64,000 nt of DNA from Streptomyces sp. NBC_01723. GTDB lineage: Bacteria; Actinomycetota; Actinomycetes; Streptomycetales; Streptomycetaceae. Shown piece after piece: positions 25,777-37,503 of the stretch (the stretch's first letter is position 1; each line of letters opens with the position of its first letter). Both the position numbers and the translations under genes were made by a program. Where the stretch lies: NCBI RefSeq assembly GCF_036246005.1, contig NZ_CP109171.1, positions 3,088,001 through 3,152,000 of the forward strand. The letters are read 5' to 3'. Below the pieces are notes generated by a model that was not told the origin of the DNA, made no database searches, and was given only the letters and a program-made list of their open reading frames with translations.

Positions 25777-28700
25777 TCACGCGTGCGTACGCAGTAGCGT
25801 CCGCATCGTCCGCATCGCCACCGAGAGGTTGGACAGGTCGAACGCGTCCGAACCCTGGATCTCCTCCAGCGTGGTCCGCGCCCGGCCGAGGATCGCCGCG
25901 TTCTTCTGCTCCCACGCCTTGAACCGCTGCTCCGGCGTGGACGTGCCGTTGCCCGCCGCCAGGACGTCGGCGGTGAGCGAGGCGTGGGCCGCGTACAGGT
26001 CCTCGCGGATCGCCGCGCGGGCCATGGACTGCCAGCGGTCGGTGCGGGGCAGATCGCTGATCCGGTCCATCAGCTGGGTGACACCCAGCCGGTCGGCGAG
26101 GTCGTAGTACACATCGGCGACCTCCAGCGGCTCCTTGCCCATGCGGTCGGCCACCGACACGATGTCCAGCGTCGGGAAGGCCGAGGAGAACCCGGCCACC
26201 CGGGTGGCCGCCTCGTCCGGGACGCCGGCGTCGGTCAGCTCGTCGAAGATGCGCTGGTACCACTCCGCGTCGGCGCCGCGCAGCAGCTTCGGCAGCTGCG
26301 ACCAGACCTGCTCGACGCGCTCGGCGAAGAACTCCACCGTCTCGGCCAGCTCCAGCGGCTGCGGCCGGTTGTTGAGCAGCCAGCGGGTGCCGCGCTCGAC
26401 CAGGCGGCGCGAGTGCAGCCGGATCCGGGTCTGCACCGCGGCGTCGACCTTGGTGTCCAGGGCCTCCACCGCGTCCCACACCGGGGCGGAGCGGAAGATC
26501 GCCCGGGCCGCGGTCTGCGCCCGCACGATCTCCTCCAGCGACGCGCCGGTCTCCTCGCGCATCCGGTGCAGGTACGTCGTACCGCCCGTGTTGACCGTGT
26601 CGTTGACCAGGACGGTCGTCGTGATCTCCCGGCGCAGCGGGTGGCTGTCGATCCGCTCGAGGAACTGCTCGCGCAGCGCCGTCGGGAAGTAGGCGTGCAG
26701 CAGGCCCTTGAGGTACGGGTCGTCGGGCAGCGAGGTGTGCAGCAGCTCCTCGGCGACCGTGATCTTCGTGTACGCCAGCAGCACGGCCGTCTCCGGGCCG
26801 GTCAGGCCCTGGCCGCTCTGGAGGCGCTCGCGGATCTGGCGGTCGGTGGGCAGGAACTCCAGCGCCCGGTCGAGACGCCCGTCCCGGACCAGGTGGCGCA
26901 TGAAGCGCTGCTGGGCGTGGAGCATGTCGTTGGACTGGGCGAGCGCGTTGGCGATCGCCGTGTTCTGCGCGTAGTTGTTGCGCAGGACCAGCGTGCCGAC
27001 CTCGTCGGTCATCTGGGCGAGCAGCTTGTTGCGCTGCTTGACCGTCATGTCACCGTCCTTGACCAGGCCGGTGAGCAGGATCTTGATGTTCACCTCGTGG
27101 TCGGAGGTGTCCACGCCCGCGCTGTTGTCGATGGCGTCGGTGTTGATCTTGCCGCCGGTGCGGGCGAACTCGATCCGGCCCAGCTGGGTCAGGCCCAGGT
27201 TGCCGCCCTCGCCGACGACCTGGGCGCGCAGGTCGCCGCCGTCGACGCGGATGGCGTCGTTGGCCTTGTCGCCGACGTCCGCGTTGGACTCCGTGGAGGC
27301 CTTGACGTAGGTGCCGATGCCGCCGTTCCACAGCAGGTCCACCGGGGCCGAGAGGATCGCCTTCATCAGGTCGGCCGGGGTCATCTTGGTGACGCGGGCC
27401 TCGATGCCGAGGGCCTCGCGCAGGTGCGCGTTGACCGGGATCGACTTGGCGGTGCGCGGGAAGATGCCGCCGCCGGCCGAGAGCAGCGCGGTGTCGTAGT
27501 CCTCCCACGACGAGCGCGGCAGGTCGAACAGGCGGCGGCGCTCGGCGTACGAGGTGGCCGCGTCCGGGTTCGGGTCGATGAAGATGTGCCGGTGGTCGAA
27601 GGCCGCGACCAGGCGGATGTGCTCGCTGAGCAGCATGCCGTTGCCGAACACGTCGCCGGACATGTCACCGATGCCGACGACCGTGAAGTCCTGGGTCTGG
27701 GTGTCCACGCCCAGCTCCAGGAAGTGCCGCTTGACGGACTCCCAGGCGCCGCGGGCGGTGATGCCCATGCCCTTGTGGTCGTAGCCCGCGGAGCCGCCGG
27801 AGGCGAAGGCGTCGCCGAGCCAGAAGTTGTAGGACTCGGCGACCTCGTTGGCGATGTCCGAGAACTTCGCGGTGCCCTTGTCGGCGGCGACGACGAGGTA
27901 GGTGTCGTCCTCGTCGTGCCGGACGACGTCCGCGGGGTGCACGACCTCGCCGGCCACCATGTTGTCGGTGATGTCGAGGAGCGCCGAGATGAAGGTCTTG
28001 TAGCTGGCGATGCCCTCGGCCATCCAGGCGTCGCGGTCGACGGCCGGGTCGGGCAGCTGCTTGGCGACGAAGCCGCCCTTGGCGCCGACCGGCACGATGA
28101 CGGTGTTCTTCACCATCTGCGCCTTGACCAGGCCGAGGATCTCGGTGCGGAAGTCCTCCCGGCGGTCCGACCAGCGCAGACCGCCACGCGCGACCTTGCC
28201 GAACCGCAGGTGCACACCCTCGACGCGCGGCGAGTACACCCAGATCTCGAACGCCGGGCGCGGCGCGGGCAGGTCGGGGATGGCCTGCGGGTCGAACTTC
28301 ATGGAGACGTAGTCGTGCGGCTTGCCGCCCGCCGCCTCCTGGAAGAAGTTGGTCCGCAGCGTCGCCTTGATCACGGTGAGGAAGGACCGCAGGATCCGGT
28401 CCTCGTCGAGGCTCGCCACCTGGTCGAGGGCCGCGTCGACCTCTTCGAGCAGGGCGTCGACGATCTCCCGCCCGGCGCGCTGGCGCTCGGGGGCCATCCG
28501 CGCCTCGAAAAGGGAGATGAGCAGCCGCGTGGTGTGGACGTTGTTGCGGAGGGTGTCCTCCATGTAGTCCTGGCTGAACGTGGAGCCCGCCTGCCGCAGG
28601 TACTTGGCGTACGCCCGCAGCACCATGGCCTGGCGCCAGGTCAGTCCGGCGCTGAGCACGAGGGCGTTGAAGCCGTCGTTCTCCGCCTGGGCGTTCCAGG

Positions 28701-30723
28701 TGGCGGCGAAGGCGTCCTGGAAGCGCTCGCGGGCGTCGTCGCCGAGGTAGTCGGCGCCGCCGGCCACCGACTTCGGCATCCGCAGGCCGAAGTCGTAGAT
28801 CCAGGCCGTCGTGCGGTCGGCGCAGCGCAGCTCGTAGGGCCGCTCGTCGGTCACCTCGACGCCGAGCCGGCTGAGCACCGGAAGGACGGCGGACAGGGAG
28901 ACCGTGCCGCCCTTCTGGTAGATCTTGAAACGCCGTTCCTCCGGGCCGGCGCCGACCGGCTCGTAGAGGCTCAGCGCGAAGGTGTTCTGCTCGTCGAGGC
29001 GCTCCAGGTGGCCGAGGTCGGCGACCGCGGAACGCGGGCCGTGGTCGGCCTTGTAGCCCTCGGGGAAGGCACCCCCGTAGTGCCGCAGCAGCTCGGCGGC
29101 GCGCTCCTCGCCGACCTCGGCGGTCAGCGCCTCGCCGAATCCGTCGGCCCAGGACCGGGCGGCCTCGACCAGGCGGGCCTCGATGCGCTCCTTGTCGGCG
29201 TCGGAGAGCTGCGGCAGCTCGGTGCCCTGCGGGACCCGGACCACGAAGTGCAGCCGGGACAGGATCGACTCGGTGTTCCAGGCGGTGAAGTCGACGCTGG
29301 TGCCGCCCAGCTCCTCCTTGAGGATGTCGATGATCCGCAGCCGGACGCCGGTGGTGTAGCGGTCGCGCGGGAGGTAGACGAGCGCCGAGTAGTAACGGCC
29401 GTATTCGTCCTGGCGCAGGTAGAGCCGCAGGCGGCGGCGCTCCTGGAGGTAGAGCACCGAGGTGACGATCGGCTCCAGCTCCTCGACGGGCATCTGGAAC
29501 ATCTCGTCGCGCGGGTACGTCTCCAGGATCTGGAGCAGGTCCCGGCCGTCGTGGCTGTTGGGTGAGAACCCGGCGCGCTCCAGCACCTCCTCCACCTTGC
29601 GCCGCACGACCGGCACCCGGCGGACGGACTCGGTGTACGCGGCGGAGGAGAACAGACCGAGGAAGCGCCGCTCACCGACGACGTCACCGTTCGCGTCGAA
29701 CTTCTTGACGCCGACGTAGTCCAGGTACGAGGGCCGGTGCACGGTGGCCCGGCTGTTCGCCTTGGTCAGCACCAGCAGCCGGTGCTCGCGCGCCTTGGCC
29801 CGGGCGTCGGCCGGGAGCCGCTCGAACGAGGGGCTGACGGGGTGGCTCTCGTCGGTCTCGTGGTGCGGGTCGGAGCGCAGGATGCCCAGGCCGGTACCGG
29901 CGACGGCGCCGAGGGAGTCGTCCTCGCGCAGCTCGTACTCGCGGTACCCGAGGAAGGTGAAGTGGTCGTCGGCCAGCCAGCGCAGCAGCTCGCGGGCCTC
30001 CTCCACCTCGCGCGGGGGCAGGTCGCCGGGGGTGTGCTCGGCGGGCAGCTCCTCCGCGATGCGGACGGCCGCGTCCCGCATCTTGCCCCAGTCCTCGACG
30101 GTCTCGCGGACGTCGTTGAGGACGCGCAGCAGGTCGGCGGTGATCTGCTTGAGGTCGCCGCGGTCGGTCTCGCGGTCGAACTCGACGTGGATCCAGGACT
30201 CGACGTGCGCGTCGTGCGGGAGGTCGGCGGTGGGCCGGCCGTCGAGCACCTCCACGAGCTTGCCGGCGACATCGCGGCGCACCACGATCTGCGGGTGGAC
30301 GACGACGTGGATGCCGCGGCCCTGACGGGTCAGCTCGTTGGTCACGGAGTCGACGAGGAAGGGCATGTCGTCGGTGACCACCTCGACGACGGAGTGGCTG
30401 CACGTCCAGCCGTTCTCCTCGACCGTCGGGGTGTGCACCCGCACGTTCGCCGTGCCCTGCGGGCGGTTCTCGGCCAGCCGGTAGTGCGAGACGGCGCCGC
30501 CGAAGACGTCGACCGGGTCGCGGTCGGCCAGGTCCTCCGGAGCGGTGTGCCGGTAGTAACGCCGGAGGAACGCGAACACGGATGCGTGGTCCGGGGCCGG
30601 GATGCCCGGGGTCCCCTTGTCCGTCGTCCCAGTCGGTAGGTGCCCCCCGACCGGGCTGTTCTCAGCTACCCGCGCAGCCCTTTCGAGCAGCTCGGCCTTG
30701 GCTTCGTCCAGCTTGGTCTGCAT
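25777..30723 (-). CDS. gdhB: NAD-specific glutamate dehydrogenase, large (180-kDa) class
   Basis: About 1648 residues, the L-180 class known from Streptomyces clavuligerus and Pseudomonas. It converts glutamate to 2-oxoglutarate and ammonium with NAD. A long N-terminal regulatory region is followed by the catalytic part: VPVGAKGGFVAK with the substrate lysine motif, RWSDRREDFRTEILGLVKAQMVKN, FTVVGIGDMSGDVFGNGM and SAGVDTSDHEVNIKILL. The frame runs upstream to 30792, but ATG 30723 (MQTKLDEAKAELL) follows caggagccagagga, an acceptable ribosome-binding site. No operon partner is present; a hairpin follows the stop. Length and composition are normal for the family. Confidence 0.93.
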   Translation of the reverse strand: MQTKLDEAKAELLERAARVAENSPVGGHLPTGTTDKGTPGIPAPDHASVFAFLRRYYRHTAPEDLADRDPVDVFGGAVSHYRLAENRPQGTANVRVHTPTVEENGWTCSHSVVEVVTDDMPFLVDSVTNELTRQGRGIHVVVHPQIVVRRDVAGKLVEVLDGRPTADLPHDAHVESWIHVEFDRETDRGDLKQITADLLRVLNDVRETVEDWGKMRDAAVRIAEELPAEHTPGDLPPREVEEARELLRWLADDHFTFLGYREYELREDDSLGAVAGTGLGILRSDPHHETDESHPVSPSFERLPADARAKAREHRLLVLTKANSRATVHRPSYLDYVGVKKFDANGDVVGERRFLGLFSSAAYTESVRRVPVVRRKVEEVLERAGFSPNSHDGRDLLQILETYPRDEMFQMPVEELEPIVTSVLYLQERRRLRLYLRQDEYGRYYSALVYLPRDRYTTGVRLRIIDILKEELGGTSVDFTAWNTESILSRLHFVVRVPQGTELPQLSDADKERIEARLVEAARSWADGFGEALTAEVGEERAAELLRHYGGAFPEGYKADHGPRSAVADLGHLERLDEQNTFALSLYEPVGAGPEERRFKIYQKGGTVSLSAVLPVLSRLGVEVTDERPYELRCADRTTAWIYDFGLRMPKSVAGGADYLGDDARERFQDAFAATWNAQAENDGFNALVLSAGLTWRQAMVLRAYAKYLRQAGSTFSQDYMEDTLRNNVHTTRLLISLFEARMAPERQRAGREIVDALLEEVDAALDQVASLDEDRILRSFLTVIKATLRTNFFQEAAGGKPHDYVSMKFDPQAIPDLPAPRPAFEIWVYSPRVEGVHLRFGKVARGGLRWSDRREDFRTEILGLVKAQMVKNTVIVPVGAKGGFVAKQLPDPAVDRDAWMAEGIASYKTFISALLDITDNMVAGEVVHPADVVRHDEDDTYLVVAADKGTAKFSDIANEVAESYNFWLGDAFASGGSAGYDHKGMGITARGAWESVKRHFLELGVDTQTQDFTVVGIGDMSGDVFGNGMLLSEHIRLVAAFDHRHIFIDPNPDAATSYAERRRLFDLPRSSWEDYDTALLSAGGGIFPRTAKSIPVNAHLREALGIEARVTKMTPADLMKAILSAPVDLLWNGGIGTYVKASTESNADVGDKANDAIRVDGGDLRAQVVGEGGNLGLTQLGRIEFARTGGKINTDAIDNSAGVDTSDHEVNIKILLTGLVKDGDMTVKQRNKLLAQMTDEVGTLVLRNNYAQNTAIANALAQSNDMLHAQQRFMRHLVRDGRLDRALEFLPTDRQIRERLQSGQGLTGPETAVLLAYTKITVAEELLHTSLPDDPYLKGLLHAYFPTALREQFLERIDSHPLRREITTTVLVNDTVNTGGTTYLHRMREETGASLEEIVRAQTAARAIFRSAPVWDAVEALDTKVDAAVQTRIRLHSRRLVERGTRWLLNNRPQPLELAETVEFFAERVEQVWSQLPKLLRGADAEWYQRIFDELTDAGVPDEAATRVAGFSSAFPTLDIVSVADRMGKEPLEVADVYYDLADRLGVTQLMDRISDLPRTDRWQSMARAAIREDLYAAHASLTADVLAAGNGTSTPEQRFKAWEQKNAAILGRARTTLEEIQGSDAFDLSNLSVAMRTMRTLLRTHA

Positions 30724-31181
30724 TGTCCTCTGGCTCCTGTCGCGCGCCGTTGCGTGACGTAGAAGGAAGTACGGTCTCCTGCCTTCCGGCACGACGTCGA
30801 GACGCGGGGTGTCCGGTCTGCTCCGACGCTATGCCGCAAGATGAGAGGAGCGGGGGCATATCGGCCAATGTCGCCGCACCGACCGGGTGTGACATCGCTC
30901 TCGCCGTCACCGTCCGGGGTGTGCGCGGCGCCGTGCGGGGAGCCTGCGGCGCCCCGTCCCGCTCGCGAGGACCAGCGACCGCCGCCCGGACACGGATGTG
31001 GTCCGTGCGTACCGGGCGCGGGGCAGGGGCACCTGTGCCCCCGCGAACTATCGCGCTGATCACGCCACCAGGCTATCGCCCCCGACGGGCGCCTCGTCAC
31101 GAGCCGCATATGTACAAAACCATGCCCGAAACTTGGACGTTCCGCACAGCTGCGCACGCGGGCCCGACGGCGGCCACGGAC
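30724..31181. other. 458-nt interval between gdhB and the HAD gene
   Basis: This is the presumed upstream region of gdhB. It contains a ggggca/tgcccc hairpin at 31026-31041. Several short frames cross it on both strands, but they are Arg/Pro-rich, lack a ribosome-binding site and look spurious. I identified no RNA gene. Confidence 0.4.
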
Positions 31182-31853
31182 TCACGCGGCCAGCCGCTCC
31201 GCCTCCGCCACGGCCTCCGCCAGCGTGTCGACCACGGGCACCCCGACGCCCTCCAGGCTGGCCCGGCTGTGCGATCCCCCGGTGTACAGCACCGCCCCCG
31301 CGCCCACGTACCGCGCGGCGACCGCGTCGTCGGCGGCGTCCCCGATCACGACCGTCCGGGCGGGCTTCACCCCGGAGACGGCGAGCTCCTCGAGGTGCCG
31401 CACCATGTGCTCCGCCTTGCTGCCCCCGGACGGCCCGGTCCGCCCGTCGACCCGTATGAAGTGCGCCTCGATCCCGAGCCCCTGGACCAGGGGGACCAGC
31501 TCCTCGTGGCCGTACATGCTCAGGATCGACTGGCTCCGCCCCGCCGTGCCCCAGCCCGCGAGCAGTTCGGCCGCCCCCTCGGTGAGCCCGCACGCCGCCC
31601 GGTGCCGGGTGTAGTGCCGGTGGAAGGTGGCGTCCATGACCGCCCACTCGGCCTCCGTGGGCAGGCGGCCCAGCAGCCGCTCGTAGAACTTCGGCACGGG
31701 CACGCAGTACAGCGCCCGGTACTGCTCCATCGTGATCGGCGTCATGCCCAGCTCGGCGAAGGCGGCGTTCGTCGCCCCGATGATCGCGTCGTTGTCGTGG
31801 AACAGCGTCCCGTTCCAGTCCCAGACGATGTGCGCCCCTGTCTGCATCCCCAT
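31182..31853 (-). CDS. HAD-superfamily hydrolase (phosphatase)
   Basis: A 223-residue single-domain HAD hydrolase. Motif I is WDWNGTL, with the nucleophile Asp12 and Asn14 where the classical second Asp would be, a substitution seen in some HAD phosphatases. Motif II is YGHEE-like, the conserved Lys lies in GGSKAEHM, and motif IV reads VVIGDAADDAVAA. The cap region is helical (type C1). A possible role is sugar phosphate or phosphoglycolate dephosphorylation, but the substrate is unassigned. The start could be ATG 31853 or 31847; neither has a clear ribosome-binding site. It lies 46 nt downstream of the next minus-strand gene. Confidence 0.85.
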   Translation of the reverse strand: MGMQTGAHIVWDWNGTLFHDNDAIIGATNAAFAELGMTPITMEQYRALYCVPVPKFYERLLGRLPTEAEWAVMDATFHRHYTRHRAACGLTEGAAELLAGWGTAGRSQSILSMYGHEELVPLVQGLGIEAHFIRVDGRTGPSGGSKAEHMVRHLEELAVSGVKPARTVVIGDAADDAVAARYVGAGAVLYTGGSHSRASLEGVGVPVVDTLAEAVAEAERLAA

Positions 31854-31899
31854 GCCCGAAAAAGTACCCGCCGCCACTGACAATCGGCAGGCCGCCGTG

Positions 31900-32403
31900 T
31901 CAGCGCCCGGGTTCCAGCAGGGCGGGGATCTCCTGCGTGGCGTACCAGAGCAGTTCGTGGTCCTCGGCGCCCTCCACCACGGACCGGGCGTCGTCGTCCC
32001 CGGCGTCCGCCGCCGCGAGGGCCCGGGCCGCGGCGGTCACGTCCGCCTCCGCGTCGCCGGAGTCGACGTGCACCGAGGCCACCTTGGCCAGCGGCAACGG
32101 CCCGGCCACCCGCACCGCGCCGTCGGGCGCCCGGTCCGGGTCGGCCGAGACCGCGCCGTCGGGTACGTCGACGGCGACCACGACCCGGTGCCACTGGGCA
32201 CCCGGGGCGGCCGCGAGCAGTCGCAGTGAGGCCTGGGCGGCCCGGCCCAGGGCGGCGTACTCCAGCTCCTCGACGTCGTCCGACCGGTACCACTCGCGCA
32301 GCGCCGGCGTGACGGCGTGGGCGGGGAGCGGCCCGGCCCCCAGCTCTCCCGCCCGGTGCGCCTCGGCGAGGCCGGACAGGGTCAGGGGGACGTAGACGCG
32401 CAT
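31900..32403 (-). CDS. Conserved actinobacterial hypothetical protein (MRVYVPLTL N-terminus)
   Basis: A 167-residue cytoplasmic protein. ATG 32403 gives MRVYVPLTLSGLAEAHRAGELG, a form I recall from uncharacterised actinobacterial proteins (possibly DUF6912). The frame is open upstream, but that part is Pro/Arg-rich and overlaps a tandem repeat. Three segments are visible: an N-terminal strand-helix part, a middle beta part (WHRVVVAVDVPDGAV) and an acidic helical end (AEDHELLWYATQEIPALLEPGR). No catalytic motif is recognised. It is probably transcribed with the HAD gene (gap 46 nt). Function unknown. Confidence 0.7.
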   Translation of the reverse strand: MRVYVPLTLSGLAEAHRAGELGAGPLPAHAVTPALREWYRSDDVEELEYAALGRAAQASLRLLAAAPGAQWHRVVVAVDVPDGAVSADPDRAPDGAVRVAGPLPLAKVASVHVDSGDAEADVTAAARALAAADAGDDDARSVVEGAEDHELLWYATQEIPALLEPGR

Positions 32404-32440
32404 GAGACCGCCGCTTTCGGGTCGGGGACTTCGGGCCCGC

Positions 32441-32484
32441 GGAGCCCTGGTGGAGCCCCGGTGGAGCCCCGGTGGAGCCCCGGA
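32441..32484. repeat. Four-copy 11-bp tandem repeat upstream of the MRVYVPLTL gene
   Basis: Four head-to-tail units of ggagccccggt, the first and last each differing by one base. The array lies 38-81 bp upstream of the minus-strand start at 32403, in the 347-nt divergent gap before the Rv3235-like gene. I found nothing else identifiable in that gap. Confidence 0.85.
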
Positions 32485-32750
32485 GGGGTCTTCAGGATAC
32501 GGCCGGGTGTCCCCTTTCGAGTTCCCACCCGTGACGCCCAGGGCGTCCACCCCCGGCCCGGAATTCACCCGCCCCGCCCGCTCCGCACCGGGCCTCGGCA
32601 CGGGCCCGGTCACTCTGATAGGTGAACCTTGCGACCCCCGCGGCACGGCCACCCGCCTCCTTGCCGTGCGGTGCCCCGACCCCGTACAAGATCCTCAACC
32701 ACTAAGTTACTGCCCGGTATCACCCGGGCCACCGCCGAACGGGGACCTCC

Positions 32751-33488
32751 ATGCGCAAGGTCATGACCAGGACTCAGCTCCCTCCCAGCAGCCCTCCCCC
32801 GCCCACCCCCGAAGCCCTGCCCGACCCCGGAGCCGCGACCCGGGCCCCCGGTGGCCTCCCGCCCCGCCGGCCCGGCGGGCGGCCCGTGCGCAGCGCGCCC
32901 TCCGGCGGGCGCCCGCCGGGCTCCCCCGGCCGGTCCTCACGGGGCCGCACCAGGCCCGCGGACACCCGCCCGCCCACGGCGGGACAGGGCCCCGGCCGGG
33001 CGCCCGGAACGGCGCCGCTCCAGCCGGGCGCCCACCGGCTCGCTCCCGATGCCACGACGCCTCGCGCGACACGGCCGCTCCCGCCCCTCACCCGACCGTC
33101 CGCCGCGCCCCGCGTCCCCGCCCAGACCCCGCGCCGCCCCGTCCCGCAGGTGCGCCCCACGGACCGCTTCGCCGAGCTTCTCCTCCATGTGCTCAGCGGC
33201 CGGCGCCCCGTCCACTCGATGCTCCGCCACACCGTCGGCCACGCCTACGACGACCTGGCCCACCTCGCCGAGCGCGGCCCCCTGCGTACGCGCGGCGCCC
33301 TCCCCGTCGTCCGGGACATCGGCTACTTCGAGCCCCGGCCGGGCGCCCTGGAGGTCTTCGCCCGCATCGGCGCGGGGGACCAGCTGCGCGCGATGGCCTT
33401 CCGGCTGGAACGGGGACAGGACCTGCGCTGGCGCTGCACCGCGGTGGAGCTGGGCGGCCCCCGCAGGCCGCACGCCGACGACGACTGA
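32751..33488 (+). CDS. Rv3235-family protein with proline-rich N-terminus
   Basis: A 245-residue protein. The first 140 residues are low-complexity (Pro, Arg, Gly, Ala), probably disordered. The C-terminal 100 residues form a compact domain with alternating strands: FAELLLHVLSGRRPVHSMLRHTVGHAYDDLAHLAER, then VVRDIGYFEPRPGALEVFARI, DQLRAMAFRLERGQDLRWRCTAVELGG. This pattern is that of the mycobacterial Rv3235-like proteins encoded near secA, and here it converges on secA. The function of the family is unknown. The start could also be ATG 32763. Confidence 0.75.
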   Translation: MRKVMTRTQLPPSSPPPPTPEALPDPGAATRAPGGLPPRRPGGRPVRSAPSGGRPPGSPGRSSRGRTRPADTRPPTAGQGPGRAPGTAPLQPGAHRLAPDATTPRATRPLPPLTRPSAAPRVPAQTPRRPVPQVRPTDRFAELLLHVLSGRRPVHSMLRHTVGHAYDDLAHLAERGPLRTRGALPVVRDIGYFEPRPGALEVFARIGAGDQLRAMAFRLERGQDLRWRCTAVELGGPRRPHADDD

Positions 33489-33546
33489 CAACCGACGACT
33501 CCGCAGGCGACCGTCCACTGCCCGCCGCCCCGCCCGCGCCTACGCC

Positions 33547-33579
33547 GAAGGGCCGGCCACCACGGGTGACCGGCCCTTC
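33547..33579. terminator. Bidirectional terminator between the Rv3235-like gene and secA
   Basis: A 10-bp perfect stem (gaagggccgg / ccggcccttc) with a 13-nt loop that can pair further (cacc/ggtg). It lies between the convergent stops at 33488 and 33611. Confidence 0.7.
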
Positions 33580-33610
33580 CACCGCTGCGGCCCCCTGAGG
33601 CACCGCACCG

Positions 33611-36457
<2,847 letters not shown>

Positions 36458-36736
36458 GGGGGTTGGTCTCCTTGCCGGTCGGGCCTGGGACGGTCGGTTT
36501 CCTGTCACGGACTGAGCAACGGCCATCGTATGCGAGGACCCCGGCACCCCGGGAGGCCCGCCGTAGCGGGACCGTCCACTCCTTGCATCCAGCTTCGCTG
36601 TCTGCCGTCACCGGGTTCAACGTCCGGGCCCCGCCGATGGTGCCGCACCCTCCGGCGAATTGAACGAAAAGTGACCACGTGTTCACGCAGGGCAAAAAGA
36701 TGGCGCCCGCCACCGGAGGCCGCGCAGAATCGGCGG

Positions 36737-37309
36737 ATGGAACCCGTCACCCTCACCACGGAACGCCTCGTCCTGCGCACGGTCGGCCCCCAGGACAACG
36801 ATGCCGTGTACGCCGCCTGCCAGGACCCCGACGTCCAGCGCTGGACGACGATCCCCTCGCCCTACCTCCCCGAGCACGCGCGGGGCTTCACGGAGCAGAT
36901 GGTCCCGGACGGCTGGGCCAACGCCTCGATGTTCACCTTCGGCGCCTTCCTCCCCGCCGGTGACCTGGCGGGCATGATCGGCATCACGATGATCTCCCTG
37001 GGCGTCGGCGAGCTGGGGTTCTGGAGTGCCAAGGAGTTCCGGGGCCGGGGCTACATCACGGAGGCATCCCTCGCCGTCGCGCGCTGGGCCTTCACCGAGC
37101 TGGCGATCGACCGCCTGGAGTGGCGCGCCGAGGTCGGCAACACGGCCTCCCGCGCGGTGGCCGATCGGGCGGGCTTCACCATGGAGGGCACGTTGCGCTC
37201 CGCGGCCAACAACAAGGGCGTACGCCGAGACTGCTGGATCGCCTCCCTCCTCCCCTCGGACCTGGCACTCCCGTCGACGGCGCCCTACTTGCCGGCGCAG
37301 ACCGCGTAA
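36737..37309 (+). CDS. GNAT acetyltransferase (RimJ/RimL type)
   Basis: A 190-residue N-acetyltransferase. It starts at ATG 36737 with TTERLVLRTVGPQDNDAVYAA, the typical first strand and helix. The CoA-binding segment is EFRGRGYITEASLAVARWAFTELAIDRLEWRAEVGNTASRAVADRAGF, the RimJ/RimL signature. Conserved GxxxG-type positions are kept. Likely substrates are an N-terminal amino group or a small amine; nothing in the context narrows this. The 279-nt region between secA and this gene must hold both promoters. I could not assign them. Confidence 0.87.
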   Translation: MEPVTLTTERLVLRTVGPQDNDAVYAACQDPDVQRWTTIPSPYLPEHARGFTEQMVPDGWANASMFTFGAFLPAGDLAGMIGITMISLGVGELGFWSAKEFRGRGYITEASLAVARWAFTELAIDRLEWRAEVGNTASRAVADRAGFTMEGTLRSAANNKGVRRDCWIASLLPSDLALPSTAPYLPAQTA

Positions 37310-37339
37310 GCGCGCTCAGCCGCCCAGCTGCGCGCAGTC

Positions 37340-37366
37340 GTGCCGCTGGGGCGGCACGGGTGGGCG
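37340..37366. repeat. Dispersed intergenic hairpin element, copy 2
   Basis: The same hairpin (gtgccgc, tggg loop, gcggcac) and the same 25-bp core as at 24060-24084. It is extended on both sides here, with further similarity upstream (gcagtcgtgccgc). It lies 30 nt after the acetyltransferase stop. Confidence 0.6.
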
Positions 37367-37503
37367 ATGGGGCCCCTCGAGCGAAGCCGAGAGCGGGGGA
37401 GGCACCCCCGCGACGCCGGGCTGCGCACCACCCGGCCCACCCCCACGCCGTCCACCTCGCGGGCGACCGGCACTGTCAGACCCACCCTCTATCGTGCGGA
37501 CGT

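Noticed and set aside
25984..29565. A 1193-codon open frame on the plus strand
   Set aside because: It is the antisense shadow of gdhB, whose protein is clearly recognisable.
30662..31063. Small minus-strand protein upstream of gdhB
   Set aside because: Arg/Pro-rich, overlaps the gdhB start, no start signal.
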